Assembly (NCBI GenBank): GCA_018398585.1
Contig: JAGTTD010000010.1
Span: forward strand, 33,210,638 to 33,274,637
Reading direction: 5' to 3'
DNA from: Simmondsia chinensis
Lineage: Eukaryota > Streptophyta > Magnoliopsida > Caryophyllales > Simmondsiaceae
DNA length: 64,000 nucleotides
A program made the position numbers and the translations under genes. Shown in pieces: positions 10,440 through 19,844 of this stretch. Position 1 is the stretch's first letter; each line of letters starts with the position of its first letter. Under the pieces are notes generated by a model. The model worked only from the letters and a program-made list of their open reading frames with translations, searched no databases and was not told the DNA's origin.

Positions 10440-11200
10440 GAAAGCTAAAAACTAGATTTTAAAAACAAATTTTTTTTTTTCTGGTTTTTGGTTTTTTGTT
10501 TTTGATGCAGCGCGTAAGTGAAAAATTGGGGAAACGGGAAGGATTCGGCAGCCTTCCCTTTAATTTTATTAATAACTAATAAAACAAGAGGAAATAAAGC
10601 TTAATTCTCACAAATCAAGAAAAGAGGACTCAAAATAACTCATACAATCTGGCAAAATAAAATGAATAAAACAACCAAGGTTTTTTTTTGATTTTATATA
10701 GAGGAGTCATTTTATTTTAAAGAGTCATTTAATTTGAAGTAAAACACCAAAAGATAATTAAAATATTAAGAGATAATTAAAAGGCCTAAAGATAAACGTA
10801 AACAATAAAGATTTAAATCTGAATTAATAAAACTAATCCTAACTAAACTCTACTTCCTAATCAACTCTAATTTCTACCGCGTACAATCTCCATGCCGCTT
10901 ACTCGAACCCGCCAACTTGTATCCGCCAACCTGGTACCTGTCAAATAACCCGCCAAATCTACTTACGGGCTGCATCAGTTTTTAGATTTTCCGTAGTTTT
11001 AAGTAAAAACAAAAAGAAAAAAAAAATCAAAAACAAGAAAATTGTTTTAATGAATTTTAGTTTCTCAAACCAGAAAACGATACCAAACTACAGGTAGATT
11101 ATGTAAAAAAATATATGAATTTGATGTTAAGGGAGCATCACAATTTGATAGGAATTGAAAAGTGCCAGATTAATGGAAAATAAGCAAGATAGTAAAGGAG
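10440..11200. other. AT-rich spacer without recognised genes
   Basis: Homopolymer-rich sequence with a short GC-richer patch at 10870-10960 (CGCCAACTTGTATCCGCCAACC). No coding or transposon signature could be supported. Confidence 0.4.
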
Positions 11201-11220
11201 CAATCTTTCATATTTAGAAG

Positions 11221-11364
11221 TCCCTCGGGTACGTAGCCTAGTAGCGATGTTCTCCAGTTACCAACGGCATGACTCGGGTTCGATTCCCACAAGGGTGTTC
11301 CCCTTTATGAAGAATTTGTGGGGTTTATCCCCCGTTATTACCATTGTAAAAAATTAAAAAAAAA
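11221..11364 (+). mobile_element. tRNA-derived SINE with A-rich tail, copy 1
   Basis: A polymerase III promoter is visible: box A TAGCCTAGTAGCG at 11234-11246 and a consensus box B GGTTCGATTCC at 11277-11287. The body ends in an A-rich tail, and the flanks TTCATATTTAGAAG and TTCATATTTGGAAG form a 14-bp duplication with one mismatch. The second copy lies inverted at 13471-13629. The poly(A)-type tail implies mobilisation by L1-type LINEs. It is not a functional tRNA gene, because the cloverleaf does not close. Confidence 0.8.
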
Positions 11365-11691
11365 TTCATATTTGGAAGGTGAACCTTTCCTAGACTTTTA
11401 CACTAATATCGACATCGGATCTTGACTTTCTCTTGACAAAAGGTTTCTTTTCGTTACGACTTGTTCTTATATGATGTTCTTCGTTGTATAGTTCGTAGGT
11501 CAATGATTTATATTTTTATGTAGGCATAGTTGGCTAAACCACGTAAATCTTATTTGTTGTTTCTCTTTTTTTTTTCCTTGTTTAATTTTTTTCATTGTTT
11601 TTTCGGGTTCTTTTCCTTAATACGTTTGGCGGAAGTACATGCTTCTAGCCCATAAAAAAATACCTGCATTCTTGTTTAGTTAAATTTCACT

Positions 11692-12123
11692 TGGGGTGTA
11701 TTTGAGCCAAGCCGAGCCGGAGCCTACCAGCTCGAGGCGCAGCTCGTTAATATTAAGCTCGGCTCGAAACTTGTCGAGCTTTGAAAGTTTAGGCTCAAGC
11801 TCGGGCTCGACTCGGCTCGATCTAAGCTCGGCTTGCTTCAAATAAGCTTGTAATATTTCAGCTCATTTAAGTTCAATATATGCTCGTTCAGGCTCGTTTA
11901 AGCTCGGGCTCGACTCACTTATGCTCCAATATGGCTTCATTGGGCAATATTTAAGCAAATATATTATACTAAAAAAGGCTCGCTTAGACTCGTTTAGGCT
12001 CACGACCGTAGTGAGGCTCGGGCTTGGCTCGATAAGCTAAATGAGTCGGCTTGGCTCGGTTCAAGCTCAAAGCGAACCGAGTTTTTCGAGCTTTATGACG
12101 AGCAAGCTTGTGATTACACTTAT
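11692..12123. mobile_element. AGCTCG-rich hAT-like element
   Basis: It begins TTGGGGTGTATTTGAGCC, ends GTGATTACACTTAT and is flanked by AAATTTCACT on both sides (11682-11691 and 12124-12133); 8 bp of this would be the true duplication. The interior consists of AAGCTCGGCTCG and TTTAGGCTCG phrases. Open frames here come from composition. Confidence 0.65.
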
Positions 12124-12439
12124 AAATTTCACTGTATGAAACTTGATATCTTTTTCTTTTGGTGGGTGGGTAAACGTGGTTTGGAGATTTGAACATAAAG
12201 CCTCTTATCCTAAGGCCAAAACATTGTTAGTGTTATACGATGAGACCAACGCTTCAGGGATGCCTGGGTTTGTTTGGCCAAGTAGTGAAGTAACTATTTT
12301 TTTTAAAAGCACTTTTGTATAGAGTGCTTTCAGTAGAGATATTTTTTTCCTAAAAATTTTTTAGCTTTTGCTTCTACTTCTGCTTAAAAATAGAAATACA
12401 AAATATAATTTTATTTTAAAATACTTTTCTTCCTAAACC

Positions 12440-12583
12440 ATCAACAACAACAACATCAAACATAGTGTCTAAAAGGCTTCTGCTAAGGGTTTGTGAAGGG
12501 TGAGATGTATGCAGTCTTACCCTTAAAGGATGCTACCCTGTAGGAAGACTGTTTCCGAAAGGACCCCAATCCTAAAGAGCAAA
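12440..12583 (-). mobile_element. RTE LINE tail insertion without 5S head
   Basis: The plus strand shows (CAA)n, then TAGTGTCTAAAAGGCTTC, GAGATGTATGCAGTCTTACCC and CTGTTTCCGAAAGGACCCC: the reverse complement of the tail shared by the RTE LINE and the 5S-SINEs. Upstream of the tail is AAAGAGC, not 5S. The flanks (about 12423-12439 and 12584-12600) are similar over 17 bases with about three changes and may be an old duplication. Confidence 0.6.
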
Positions 12584-12802
12584 ACTTTTCTTTTTAAGCC
12601 CATCATTCTCAAATCTAGGAAAAAGTGTTTTTTTCCCTGAAAAAGACACTTTTTTTCTATAAAATAAACTTGGCCAAATAAACTTGTCGTAAGTAAATAG
12701 GCAAACCATAAATATGACTTGGGACTTGGACAGCTCGTTCGTGATGTATCTGTTTATGAACATTTGCCTTTCTATCTTCCTTTTTGTTTTCCTTGCTAAC
12801 CG

Positions 12803-13219
12803 TTGTATATGAGCAGAGCAAAGCCTGAGCTTGTTAGGCTTGAGGCTTCATTCGGAGCTTGCTAAGCTTGAAAACTTCAAGCTTGAGATCTGCTCGTCAT
12901 AGGCTCGCCTTGGCCGAACTTGAACTCATTTGAATAAGCTCCAAACTAAGCTTGACTTACTCAAGCTCATTTAATCTCAGTCTAGGTTTGTTTGCAATTA
13001 ATTAGACTTGGGCTTGCTTCTTATGCTCAAACATAGCTTCAATAGGCATATTTAAGCTAATAAGCTGCTTTAAGATAGGCTCATACGAACTCGAGCATCA
13101 CTAAGCTCGGGCTTGACTCAATTAGCCAAATAAGCTGGCTCGATTTGAGCTTGAAACAACCCGAGATTTTTAAACTTTATAAGTAGTTTTGCGAGCCGGC
13201 TTAGCTCATCTACGCCCCT
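12803..13219. repeat. AGCTCG-rich hAT-like element
   Basis: Its left end reads CGTTGTATATGAGCAGAGC and its right end GGCTTAGCTCATCTACGCCCCTA, diverged inverted ends of the family at 10061-10384. The duplication is no longer clear. Confidence 0.5.
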
Positions 13220-13369
13220 AGCATCTGCTGGTAAGTCATAAGTAGGTGTGCATAACGTCAATCTTTCATTTACTTATGGTGATGATCCTCTTCTCTTCAT
13301 TTCAATCTTCCATTTTCTTGGGTTCAAGTGAGCTTATTTTAATACATTTTATTAGCGCAAATATGCCAA

Positions 13370-13745
13370 TCGAGCATAGTCTAAGTTTAAATGATCCAAG
13401 CTCGACCCTAAACGAGTTGAAATGAGCTCAGATTGAGCTTAAATGATCCTAACCAAGACAAGCTTAGCTGTTTTTTTTTTCCCTTTTTTTTTGTTTCAAT
13501 GGTAATGCTACGGGGAATACCCAATAAATTCAATTTAAAGGGGATCCGCATGGCCCTATTTGGGATCAAACCCGAGTAGCACCATTGGCAGCCGGAGAAC
13601 TCCGCTACTAGGCTATGTCCCTAAAGGACAACCAAGACAATTGCCAACATATTGAGCCCAAGCCTATAATTAACCAAGCTCGAGTTGAAGTTTTCAAGCT
13701 CAACAAGCTTCGAGCATAAATGAGCTGAGCCTCGAGCCTGTTGGC
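13370..13745. repeat. AGCTCG-rich element split by a SINE
   Basis: GATCCAAGCTCGACCC on the left and CAAGCTCGAGTTGAAG, GAGCTGAGCCTCGAGCC on the right belong to the same family. The tRNA-derived SINE at 13471-13629 interrupts it. Confidence 0.45.
13471..13629 (-). mobile_element. tRNA-derived SINE with poly(A) tail, copy 2
   Basis: Read on the minus strand it shares the whole order of copy 1: TAGCCTAGTAGCGG (box A), GGGTTTGATCCC (decayed box B), a GGGGATCC body and GTAGCATTACCATTG before the tail (poly(T) on the plus strand). AACCAAGACAA occurs on both sides (13451-13461 and 13630-13640) and fits a duplication, though nine bases separate the left copy from the tail. Confidence 0.75.
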
Positions 13746-14059
13746 TGGATGTCGGTGCATGGTTCAATATCTGACCTGTGACGATTAAGAGTCTCCTTAA
13801 GCAGCAATCACAGGTATAGTACATTTTGTAATTGGATGAAGTTGAAGAATCACTTTGACTTTCTTCATTAGCATTTCCTTGCTCATTGTTTCTTTTTTTC
13901 TTGGTATTAGGCAAAATATACCGAGAACCAGGTTCGATTTACATGCTAAAATCAGATTTGATCGAAAATGAGAAGCGAAGAGAAAACATAGAAATGATGA
14001 CATAGAGATTTACAAACCCTCAACGGAACGGAGGTAAAAAGCTTCATTTTTTTTTTTTT

Positions 14060-15290
14060 TTTGTTATCATTACAAATGCTCAAAGGCATGGGAGGGGGAA
14101 GGATCTCGGGCCTAGAGCCCCAGGCATGAGGGTAGAAAGCTTCACTATATTAATATAATTTCGGATATATTTCGGATATATCTTTATAATTTTGTTGCCC
14201 AATTTTAATCGCAATCAAACTCTAAATTAAATTTCAATCAGAGTAGATAACTTGATACCACTAAAATCTGAGCAATTTATATAAGAACCAAATATATCCG
14301 AAATCTTGACAATATTTAATTTTAAGGTAATTATATTATAAATATATAAAACATTATTTCAATAATTAAATCACGTTGATAGCATTAAATGTTGCCATGC
14401 ATCCCTATCCAGTCTTCTCTCTCTGTAAGGCACATGCATGCATTAATCCTTTATTTATATGTTTAAGCACTAATATTATAAGTATTTAATTTAATATATA
14501 TACTTAAAATGATTAGTTTATAAAGAAGAATTTATTTAATTATTTTGAAAAGTTACTTTTTTTTGTTATTATATTAGATATATAACTTAATTACATATAA
14601 AATTTTACAATATTTAAATAGTTTTTTAAAGGAAAATTACCTTAAAAAGATGTCATTTACATATATAAATTAATTAGCAATATTATCAGTTATTTAATTT
14701 AAATATTTAAAGAAAATTTGTTTCAAGTACCCTAAGGTTTTGAAATATTTTTGAAGTATCCTGAACTTTTGTAACTTTTTTTTTTCAGGTATCTTTTGCC
14801 TAACTTTGTTTGGGTTCCGTTACCAAAATTTAGGGTACCTCAAAAATATTTCAAAACCTCAAGATATTTTAAAAATATATTATCAAATCTCAGGTAGATG
14901 AACCAAATTTTCTCTCTCTCTTCTATCCAGATAATTTGTTAAGTGGATAGTTCAGAGTGTGCCAAGGAAAGACAAGACAGAACAAAGTCCCCTTGATATT
15001 AAAAATGATATGAGCTACTTAAATAATTAATTAATTAATTCCATATTATTATAATTATTTAAATAATTATGAAACCATTATTACAGGAATTAATGGTACA
15101 TGCATGTGTAGGGGAAGAAGGTAGCCAGAGTGTTAAATATCTCATTCAGTATACATCAGTTTATATATAGTGAGTGCATTCTCTTCGATTTTTCAGATGG
15201 AATTAGAATCATTATCCACTAAAATAGCAGTCATTACAAACACGAACCCTGATTTTACATGCATGTTGAGGTCGTAAATGAGTCGTTTTG
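14060..15290. other. AT-rich spacer with MITE-like remnants
   Basis: Between 14700 and 14905 the phrases CCCTAAGGTTTTGAAATATTTTTGAAG and, inverted, ACCTCAAAAATATTTC show an old inverted repeat related to the CTTAGGTATCC family. The rest shows no gene signature. A TTAATTAATTAATT run lies near 15027. Confidence 0.4.
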
Positions 15291-15560
15291 ACTCACATGT
15301 TCTAGCGGTGTATGTAAGCTCAACTTGTTTCAAGTATGGGTTGAGTTGAACTGTCCCATTTAGCTATGGTAAACTTAGGTCGTAAAGCTTGCCCTTAGCA
15401 GCTCTAAATCCTAACCGCACCCATCTGAACCAGATTATGAGCTTAACCAGCTTAAATGAACCCAATGCGTGCCTCAACGAGTTTAACAAGCCCAACTTTA
15501 GGGTAAATGAGTTAAACCGAGCTCGAACTCATGACAAACGAGTTGACCCATGAAATCATA
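15290..15560. repeat. Diverged relative of the AGCTCG-rich family
   Basis: GTAAGCTCAACTTG, GAGCTTAACCAGC and GTTAAACCGAGCTCG phrases follow the same pattern in weaker form. Ends are not recognisable. Confidence 0.3.
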
Positions 15561-15946
15561 TATATTATATGGTATACCTAAATACATTGTCAGATCATAT
15601 TGATAGAAGTTACTGACCCCGAGATACAATATCGTTGTGTTAAGAATAATGTTTTGTAAAAGCATTAGTGATTAATTAATTAGAATAAGCCTAAAAAAGG
15701 TAATTATAGATGGAATCACATGCTACATACCATGCTTTGATTCTCTTTAACATAAAGACAATATCTCAAAGTTCTGAAATTACAATTTTTATTTTTAATA
15801 ATTAATAAAAGATAAGAGTAAGTACAATGTTGCCCCACTTCATGGGGACCATTATGAAGAAAAATATTAAACTTAATACCTTCGTGTATTATTTATATCT
15901 ATATATTTATAAAAAAAATTTATATATTGTTATATGCATCTAATAA

Positions 15947-16196
15947 GGGTTCATTTACCAGACACTAAGGCACCGGATCCTATTAGAACTCCGAAGTTAA
16001 GCGTGTTTTGGCGAGAGTAGTACCAGGATAGGTGACCTCTTGAGAACTCCTCGTGTTGCCAGCCCTATAAGGTTGGGGGTCCTTGGAAACAGCCTCTCGA
16101 GAGGGTTACACCCTAATGGGGTAAGGGTGCATACATCCACCCCTCCCAGACCCTGCTTATGCGAGAGCCTTTGAGGCATTGGTTCTGTTGTTGTTG
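15947..16196 (+). mobile_element. 5S-rRNA-headed SINE, full-length copy (subfamily 1)
   Basis: The first ~115 bases track plant 5S rRNA from end to end: GGGTTCATTTACCAG, CACCGGATCC, GAACTCCGAAGTTAAGCGTG (box A), GCGAGAGTAGTACCAGGAT, GGTGACCTC (box C) and CTCGTGTTGC. The next ~130 bases are the RTE-type tail (GGTTGGGGGTCC, GGAAACAGCCTC, CATACATCCACCCCTCCC, GACCCTGCTTATGCG) ending TGTTGTTGTTG. TATGCATCTAATAA lies at the left flank and TATGCATGAATCTAATAA at the right: a duplication with a 4-base insertion. The internal promoter is slightly decayed (TTTTGG in box A). Confidence 0.88.
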
Positions 16197-17239
16197 TATG
16201 CATGAATCTAATAACTTTTTTTTAAAATAGTGATGGAGTGGAGATGAATATAGCTCTTTTTTAATTGACTATGTTTATATAATTAATGTTGTTTATTATA
16301 GCGGTTGCAATAAACATAAAGCATAGTAAAAAATAAGGTATAAGTTAACAACTTGTGAAATACAGTGACTCAAATTTAGTGAAATGTAGAATATGAATAC
16401 TTATTTTAGAGATAAGTGTGATTATTTTTTAATTGATTATTTGTCTCTATTTAGAAAAAAATACAAAAAACGTTTCAAAAAAAATGAATTATACTACTAA
16501 TATAAAAAAATATATTTTATTATATTATTGATAATGATACGTAGATACATTTTTTAAACTTAAAATAACAACAACAACAGTCCCAATGTCACAAGGGCTC
16601 CCGCGTAAGCAGGGTCGGGAGGGGGGGGGGGGGGGGGGGGGGGGGGGATGGGGGGATGTGGATGTACGCAGCCTTCCCCCTTTAGAGTGCTACCCTAAAG
16701 GGAGGCTGTTTTCAAGGACTCCCAACCTGATAAGCATGTCATCGTGGAAGCATAGTACCCTATAATCATGGGAGCAACAAAGTATTAGAGTAACACATAG
16801 CACAAGCCAGGCATAACGAAGTAAAACTCAATGGCCGGTAGCTACAGGCAAATAATCGGCAAGTTCCCAAGTGCCCAAGAGATCAAATACATAGGTAGCC
16901 AAGTAAGTGCGCCCATACATGCGCCAAAGCGGAAGTCAAGACAACTAGAAACACTGGTGCAAGCAATACTTAGATGCCCTAGTTAGGGGTGTGCAAAGAA
17001 CGGTCTAAACCATAATCCAAACTGGACCAAACCGTAATTTACGGTTTGGTTTGGTTTATGGTTTGGAATATTATGGTTTGATTTTGAAAATTTTGGTTAG
17101 TAGGATTTACGGTTTAGGTTTGGTTTAAACCATAAAAACCTAAATAAGCAAAGTTCAATGTTTATTATTTATACCATTCGAATCATAATAAGTCACTTTA
17201 GTAGCAAAGTTTTACTCCATAACCTGATAAAAAAGTCAC

Positions 17240-17545
17240 GGTTATTTATATTAATGGTCTTTGTACTTTTTTTTAGTGTGTCAATTTAGTCCCTCTACAA
17301 TTTGTATGGTGTCAATTAAGTCCTTTGATCAATTTAAGATATGTTAAGGGTTTAATTATTAATGGGATAATCATGTTAAATTCAAGTAATCCACTGCAAA
17401 TCACCCAATCATTCCAATCAACACAATCTCTGACTAGAAGTAAAAAAACCTGTGCAATATACTTATAAAGGAACTAAATTGACACAATAAAAGCATGTGA
17501 ACCTATTTAATACAAAATGCAAAGTGCAGGGATCTTTAGAGTAAA
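17240..17545. repeat. TTTAGTCC-type MITE inside the hAT-like element
   Basis: GGTTATTTATATTAATGGTC, GTGTCAATTTAGTCCC and, at the right, AACTAAATTGACACAATAA with GTGCAGGGATCTTTAGAG match the inverted-end family seen complete at 29326-29681. Confidence 0.55.
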
Positions 17546-17547
17546 AC

Positions 17548-18528
17548 AACAACAACAACAACAACAACAACAAACCTAGTGCCTTCAAGGGCTCCCGCCT
17601 CAGCAGGGTCTGGGGGGTAGATGTACGCAGCCTTCCCCCTTCAGGGGGCTACCCTGAAGAGAGGCTGTTTCCGAGGACCCCCGACCTGAGAAGCAGGTCC
17701 GCTGCATAGAGCATGTGACCTGGCAGCAGGAGAGTAACAAATGAGTAGGGCAAAATACACGGCGAGCAAAACAACAAACACAAAGCAAGCCACATCAGCA
17801 GAAGTCAAAGATAAGCTAGGATAAGATAAGATAGAGATAAGGATAGAGATAAAGATAAAGATTAAGATAGGATAAACATACGTAGGCAAGTGGAAGCTCA
17901 TGAAGCAAGTACACAACCTACATGTGCCAAGAGCATGACAAGGCCTAGCACTAGTAAGCTCGACTACCCTACTCCAACTGGAGCCTCTATTACCCCTATG
18001 CTAGCCCTCCATTGGGCCCTATCTAAGGCCATCTCCTCCCGAAGGTTTAGGTGGGTGAGATCTTATCGGATCATCTCCATCCATCTCTTCTTTGGCCTGT
18101 CTCTTCTTCTCCTGCCTAGTGTAGTAAGGGGTTGTTCGCATCTCCTTACTGAAGCATTGTCCGGTCTCCTTCTGACATGTCCGAACCACCTCAGACATTG
18201 CTCTCTCAATTTATCTTCAATGAAGGCTACGCCCAATTTGCCTCTTATGACGTCGTTTCTGATCATATCCTTTCTTGAGTGTCCGATCGACCTCAGCATT
18301 CGCATCTCGGCCACCTTCATCTTCTGTGTGTGCTGTTGTTTCATCGCCTTGCACTCCGCTCCACACGTCATGGCTGGCCTCACAACCGTCTTATAGTATC
18401 TTCCCTTTAGCTTTAAAAGGAATTTTCTATTACAAAGTACCGCGGAGGCCATCCTCCACTTATGCCATCCCGCTTTAATCCGGTAGTTGACATCCTCGTC
18501 CACTTCGCCGTTGTGATGTATCATGGTA
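17548..18528 (-). mobile_element. RTE-clade LINE B, 5'-truncated, with intact TSD
   Basis: A 17-bp duplication with one mismatch, GATCTTTAGAGTAAAAC on the left (17531-17547) and GATTTTTAGAGTAAAAC on the right (18529-18545), bounds a 981-bp insertion. On the minus strand it runs from the ORF2 C-terminus through a 3'UTR to the tail GGGGGTCCTCGGAAACAGCC, AAGGGGGAAGGCTGCG, GAGCCCTTGAAGGCACTAGG and (TTG)n. The final ~110 bases match the tails of the six 5S-SINEs, which makes this LINE type their likely mobilising partner. Confidence 0.88.
18063..18524 (-). pseudogene. RTE LINE ORF2 C-terminal region
   Basis: The 153-residue frame reads VNYRIKAGWHKWRMASAVLC, LKLKGRYYKTVVRPAMTCG, VAEMRMLRSIG, LGVAFIEDKLREQCLRWFGH and RRRRDRPKKRWMEMIR in order. 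This is the characteristic end of plant RTE ORF2 after the reverse transcriptase. A TAA follows MIR, while homologous sequence (HLNLREEMALDRAQWR) continues beyond it, so the true C-terminus is cut off. The N-terminal endonuclease and reverse transcriptase are missing through 5' truncation. Confidence 0.85.
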
Positions 18529-19550
18529 GATTTTTAGAGTAAAACATCTAACAAAATTATTATTATTAAAATTTTGTTATATTAATATTTATATATAAAT
18601 AATTAAGGTAGAAAATTACAGATATATTATTATCGAATTGAATGTAACAAAATCGTAATATGTATTGATAATTAATCTACATTTTATTGACAAAGTAGTA
18701 ACCTGCATAATATTATGGTTTAACCATAACCAAACCGGACCAAATCGCATTTTTGGTTTAAAATCTAAAATAGCTTGGTTTGGTTTGGTTTGAAAAAATT
18801 TTCAAACCGTATTGTAACGGTTTGGTCAGGTTTTGATGCAGTTCTTATGAAAACCGGACCATGTACACCCCTAACCCTAGTCTAACCACTACATCGGCTA
18901 TCCCAATGCTAGCCCTCCATCGAGCTCTATCTAAGACCATCTCCTCCCGTAGGTTTAGGTGGGCGAGGTCCTGTCGGATCGTCTCCAATTATCTCTTTTT
19001 CGGCCTGCCTCTCCCTCTCTTCCCTAGCATAGTATAGAGCTGTTCGCATCTCCTGACGGGAGCAGTGGACAGTCTCCTCCTAACATGACCGAACCACCTC
19101 AAACGCTACGCCCAATTTGCTTCTTAGAACGTCATTCCTGATCATATCCTTCCTTGTATGTCTGCATATCTACCACAACATCCTCATCTCCACCACTTTC
19201 ATTTTCTGAGTATGATGTTGTTTCATTGGCCAACACTCCGCCCCATAAGACATAGCCGGTCTCACTACCTTCCTGTAGTATTTTCCCTTTAGCTTTAATG
19301 GGATCTTTCTGTAGCAAAGTACCGCGAAGGCCATTCTCCATTTATGCTAGCCTACCTTAATCCGGTTATCGATATCCTCGTCCACTTTGCCGTTCTATTG
19401 AACCATGGAACCTAAGTATCTGAAGCTCTCTTTTCTCTGTATGGTCTTAGATTCTATCTTGACCACTTCTATGCTAGGCGTGATGGAGGGATCGAACTTA
19501 AGTTCCATGTACTCGGTCTTAGATCTGCCGATTCGTAAGGGAAGCCTATC

Positions 19551-19762
19551 TTTAAAGGGAAGTTGTGTCTCAAGGCCCCCAACTCTAAAAAGCAAGGACG
19601 AAACAATAAAGTATACAAGCAACAAACGTCAACAAAAAGGTGTTTGCTACTGCTGCTGCCTTATTTTTGCTTGTTACTTGCATGCTTTATTGTTTCTTTA
19701 TTGCTTTTTATTGTTTCGTTCTTGCTTTTTAGGGCAAGGGTCCTCGGACAACTTCCTTTTAA
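19551..19762. repeat. Inverted repeat of RTE-tail sequence (hairpin)
   Basis: The left arm (about 19551-19627: GGGAAGTTGTGTCTCAAGG, CTAAAAAGCAAGGACGAAAC) is the reverse complement, with changes, of the right arm (about 19670-19762: GTTTCGTTCTTGCTTTTTAG, GGACAACTTCC). The loop is about 42 bases. The right arm carries an extra ~19-bp duplication. Confidence 0.65.
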
Positions 19763-19803
19763 GGTAGCACCCTGAAAGAGCAAAGCTGCACATATCCGAC
19801 CCC
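19660..19803 (+). mobile_element. RTE LINE tail fragment without 5S head
   Basis: GGGTCCTCGGACAACTTCC, GGTAGCACCCTGAAAG and CTGCACATATCCGACCCC follow the order of the shared tail, preceded by the TTGCTTTTTATTG-type sequence seen ahead of the tail at 40581-40909. The tail breaks off before the TTG repeats. Confidence 0.55.
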
Positions 19804-19844
19804 ATAAATAAAACACCAACTAATGTGTGCAGATAATAGTGATG

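Larger units (their letters stand above)
16985..18874. mobile_element. hAT-like nonautonomous element carrying nested insertions
   Basis: The ends AGGGGTGTGCA and TGTACACCCCT are near-perfect inverted repeats, flanked by CCCTAGTT and CCCTAGTC (8 bp, one change). The subterminal parts are runs of GGTTTGGTTTATGG and AAACCGGACC that pair with each other. Removing the inner LINE B leaves about 0.9 kb with no transposase. It landed in the 3'UTR of RTE LINE A. Confidence 0.75.
16566..19550 (-). mobile_element. RTE-clade LINE A, split by a hAT-like element
   Basis: The 3' end (minus strand) is the TTG tail at 16566, then the conserved tail with a long G run at 16619-16647, then 3'UTR to about 16976. 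After the insertion the same element resumes at 18875 (ACATCGGCTATCCCAATGC) with ORF2 C-terminal sequence. Translated pieces read IGRSKTEYMELKF and SFRYLGSMVQ, hallmarks of the RTE thumb/C-terminal region, but frames are broken repeatedly. The body parallels LINE B at 17548-18528. It is 5'-truncated near 19550, where it abuts another tail fragment. Confidence 0.75.

Noticed and set aside
11234..11287. tRNA gene
   Set aside because: Boxes A and B are present but acceptor and other stems do not pair; the unit has an A-rich tail and a duplication, so it is a SINE.
15947..16065. Functional 5S rRNA gene
   Set aside because: The 5S copies are single, scattered, mutated in boxes A/C in most cases, lack a T-run terminator and run on into an RTE-type tail flanked by target-site duplications. 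They are SINE heads.
17641..17916. Hydrophobic open frame in RTE 3'UTR
   Set aside because: It comes from the T/G-rich 3'UTR of LINE B; another overlapping frame exists and no family pattern is seen.
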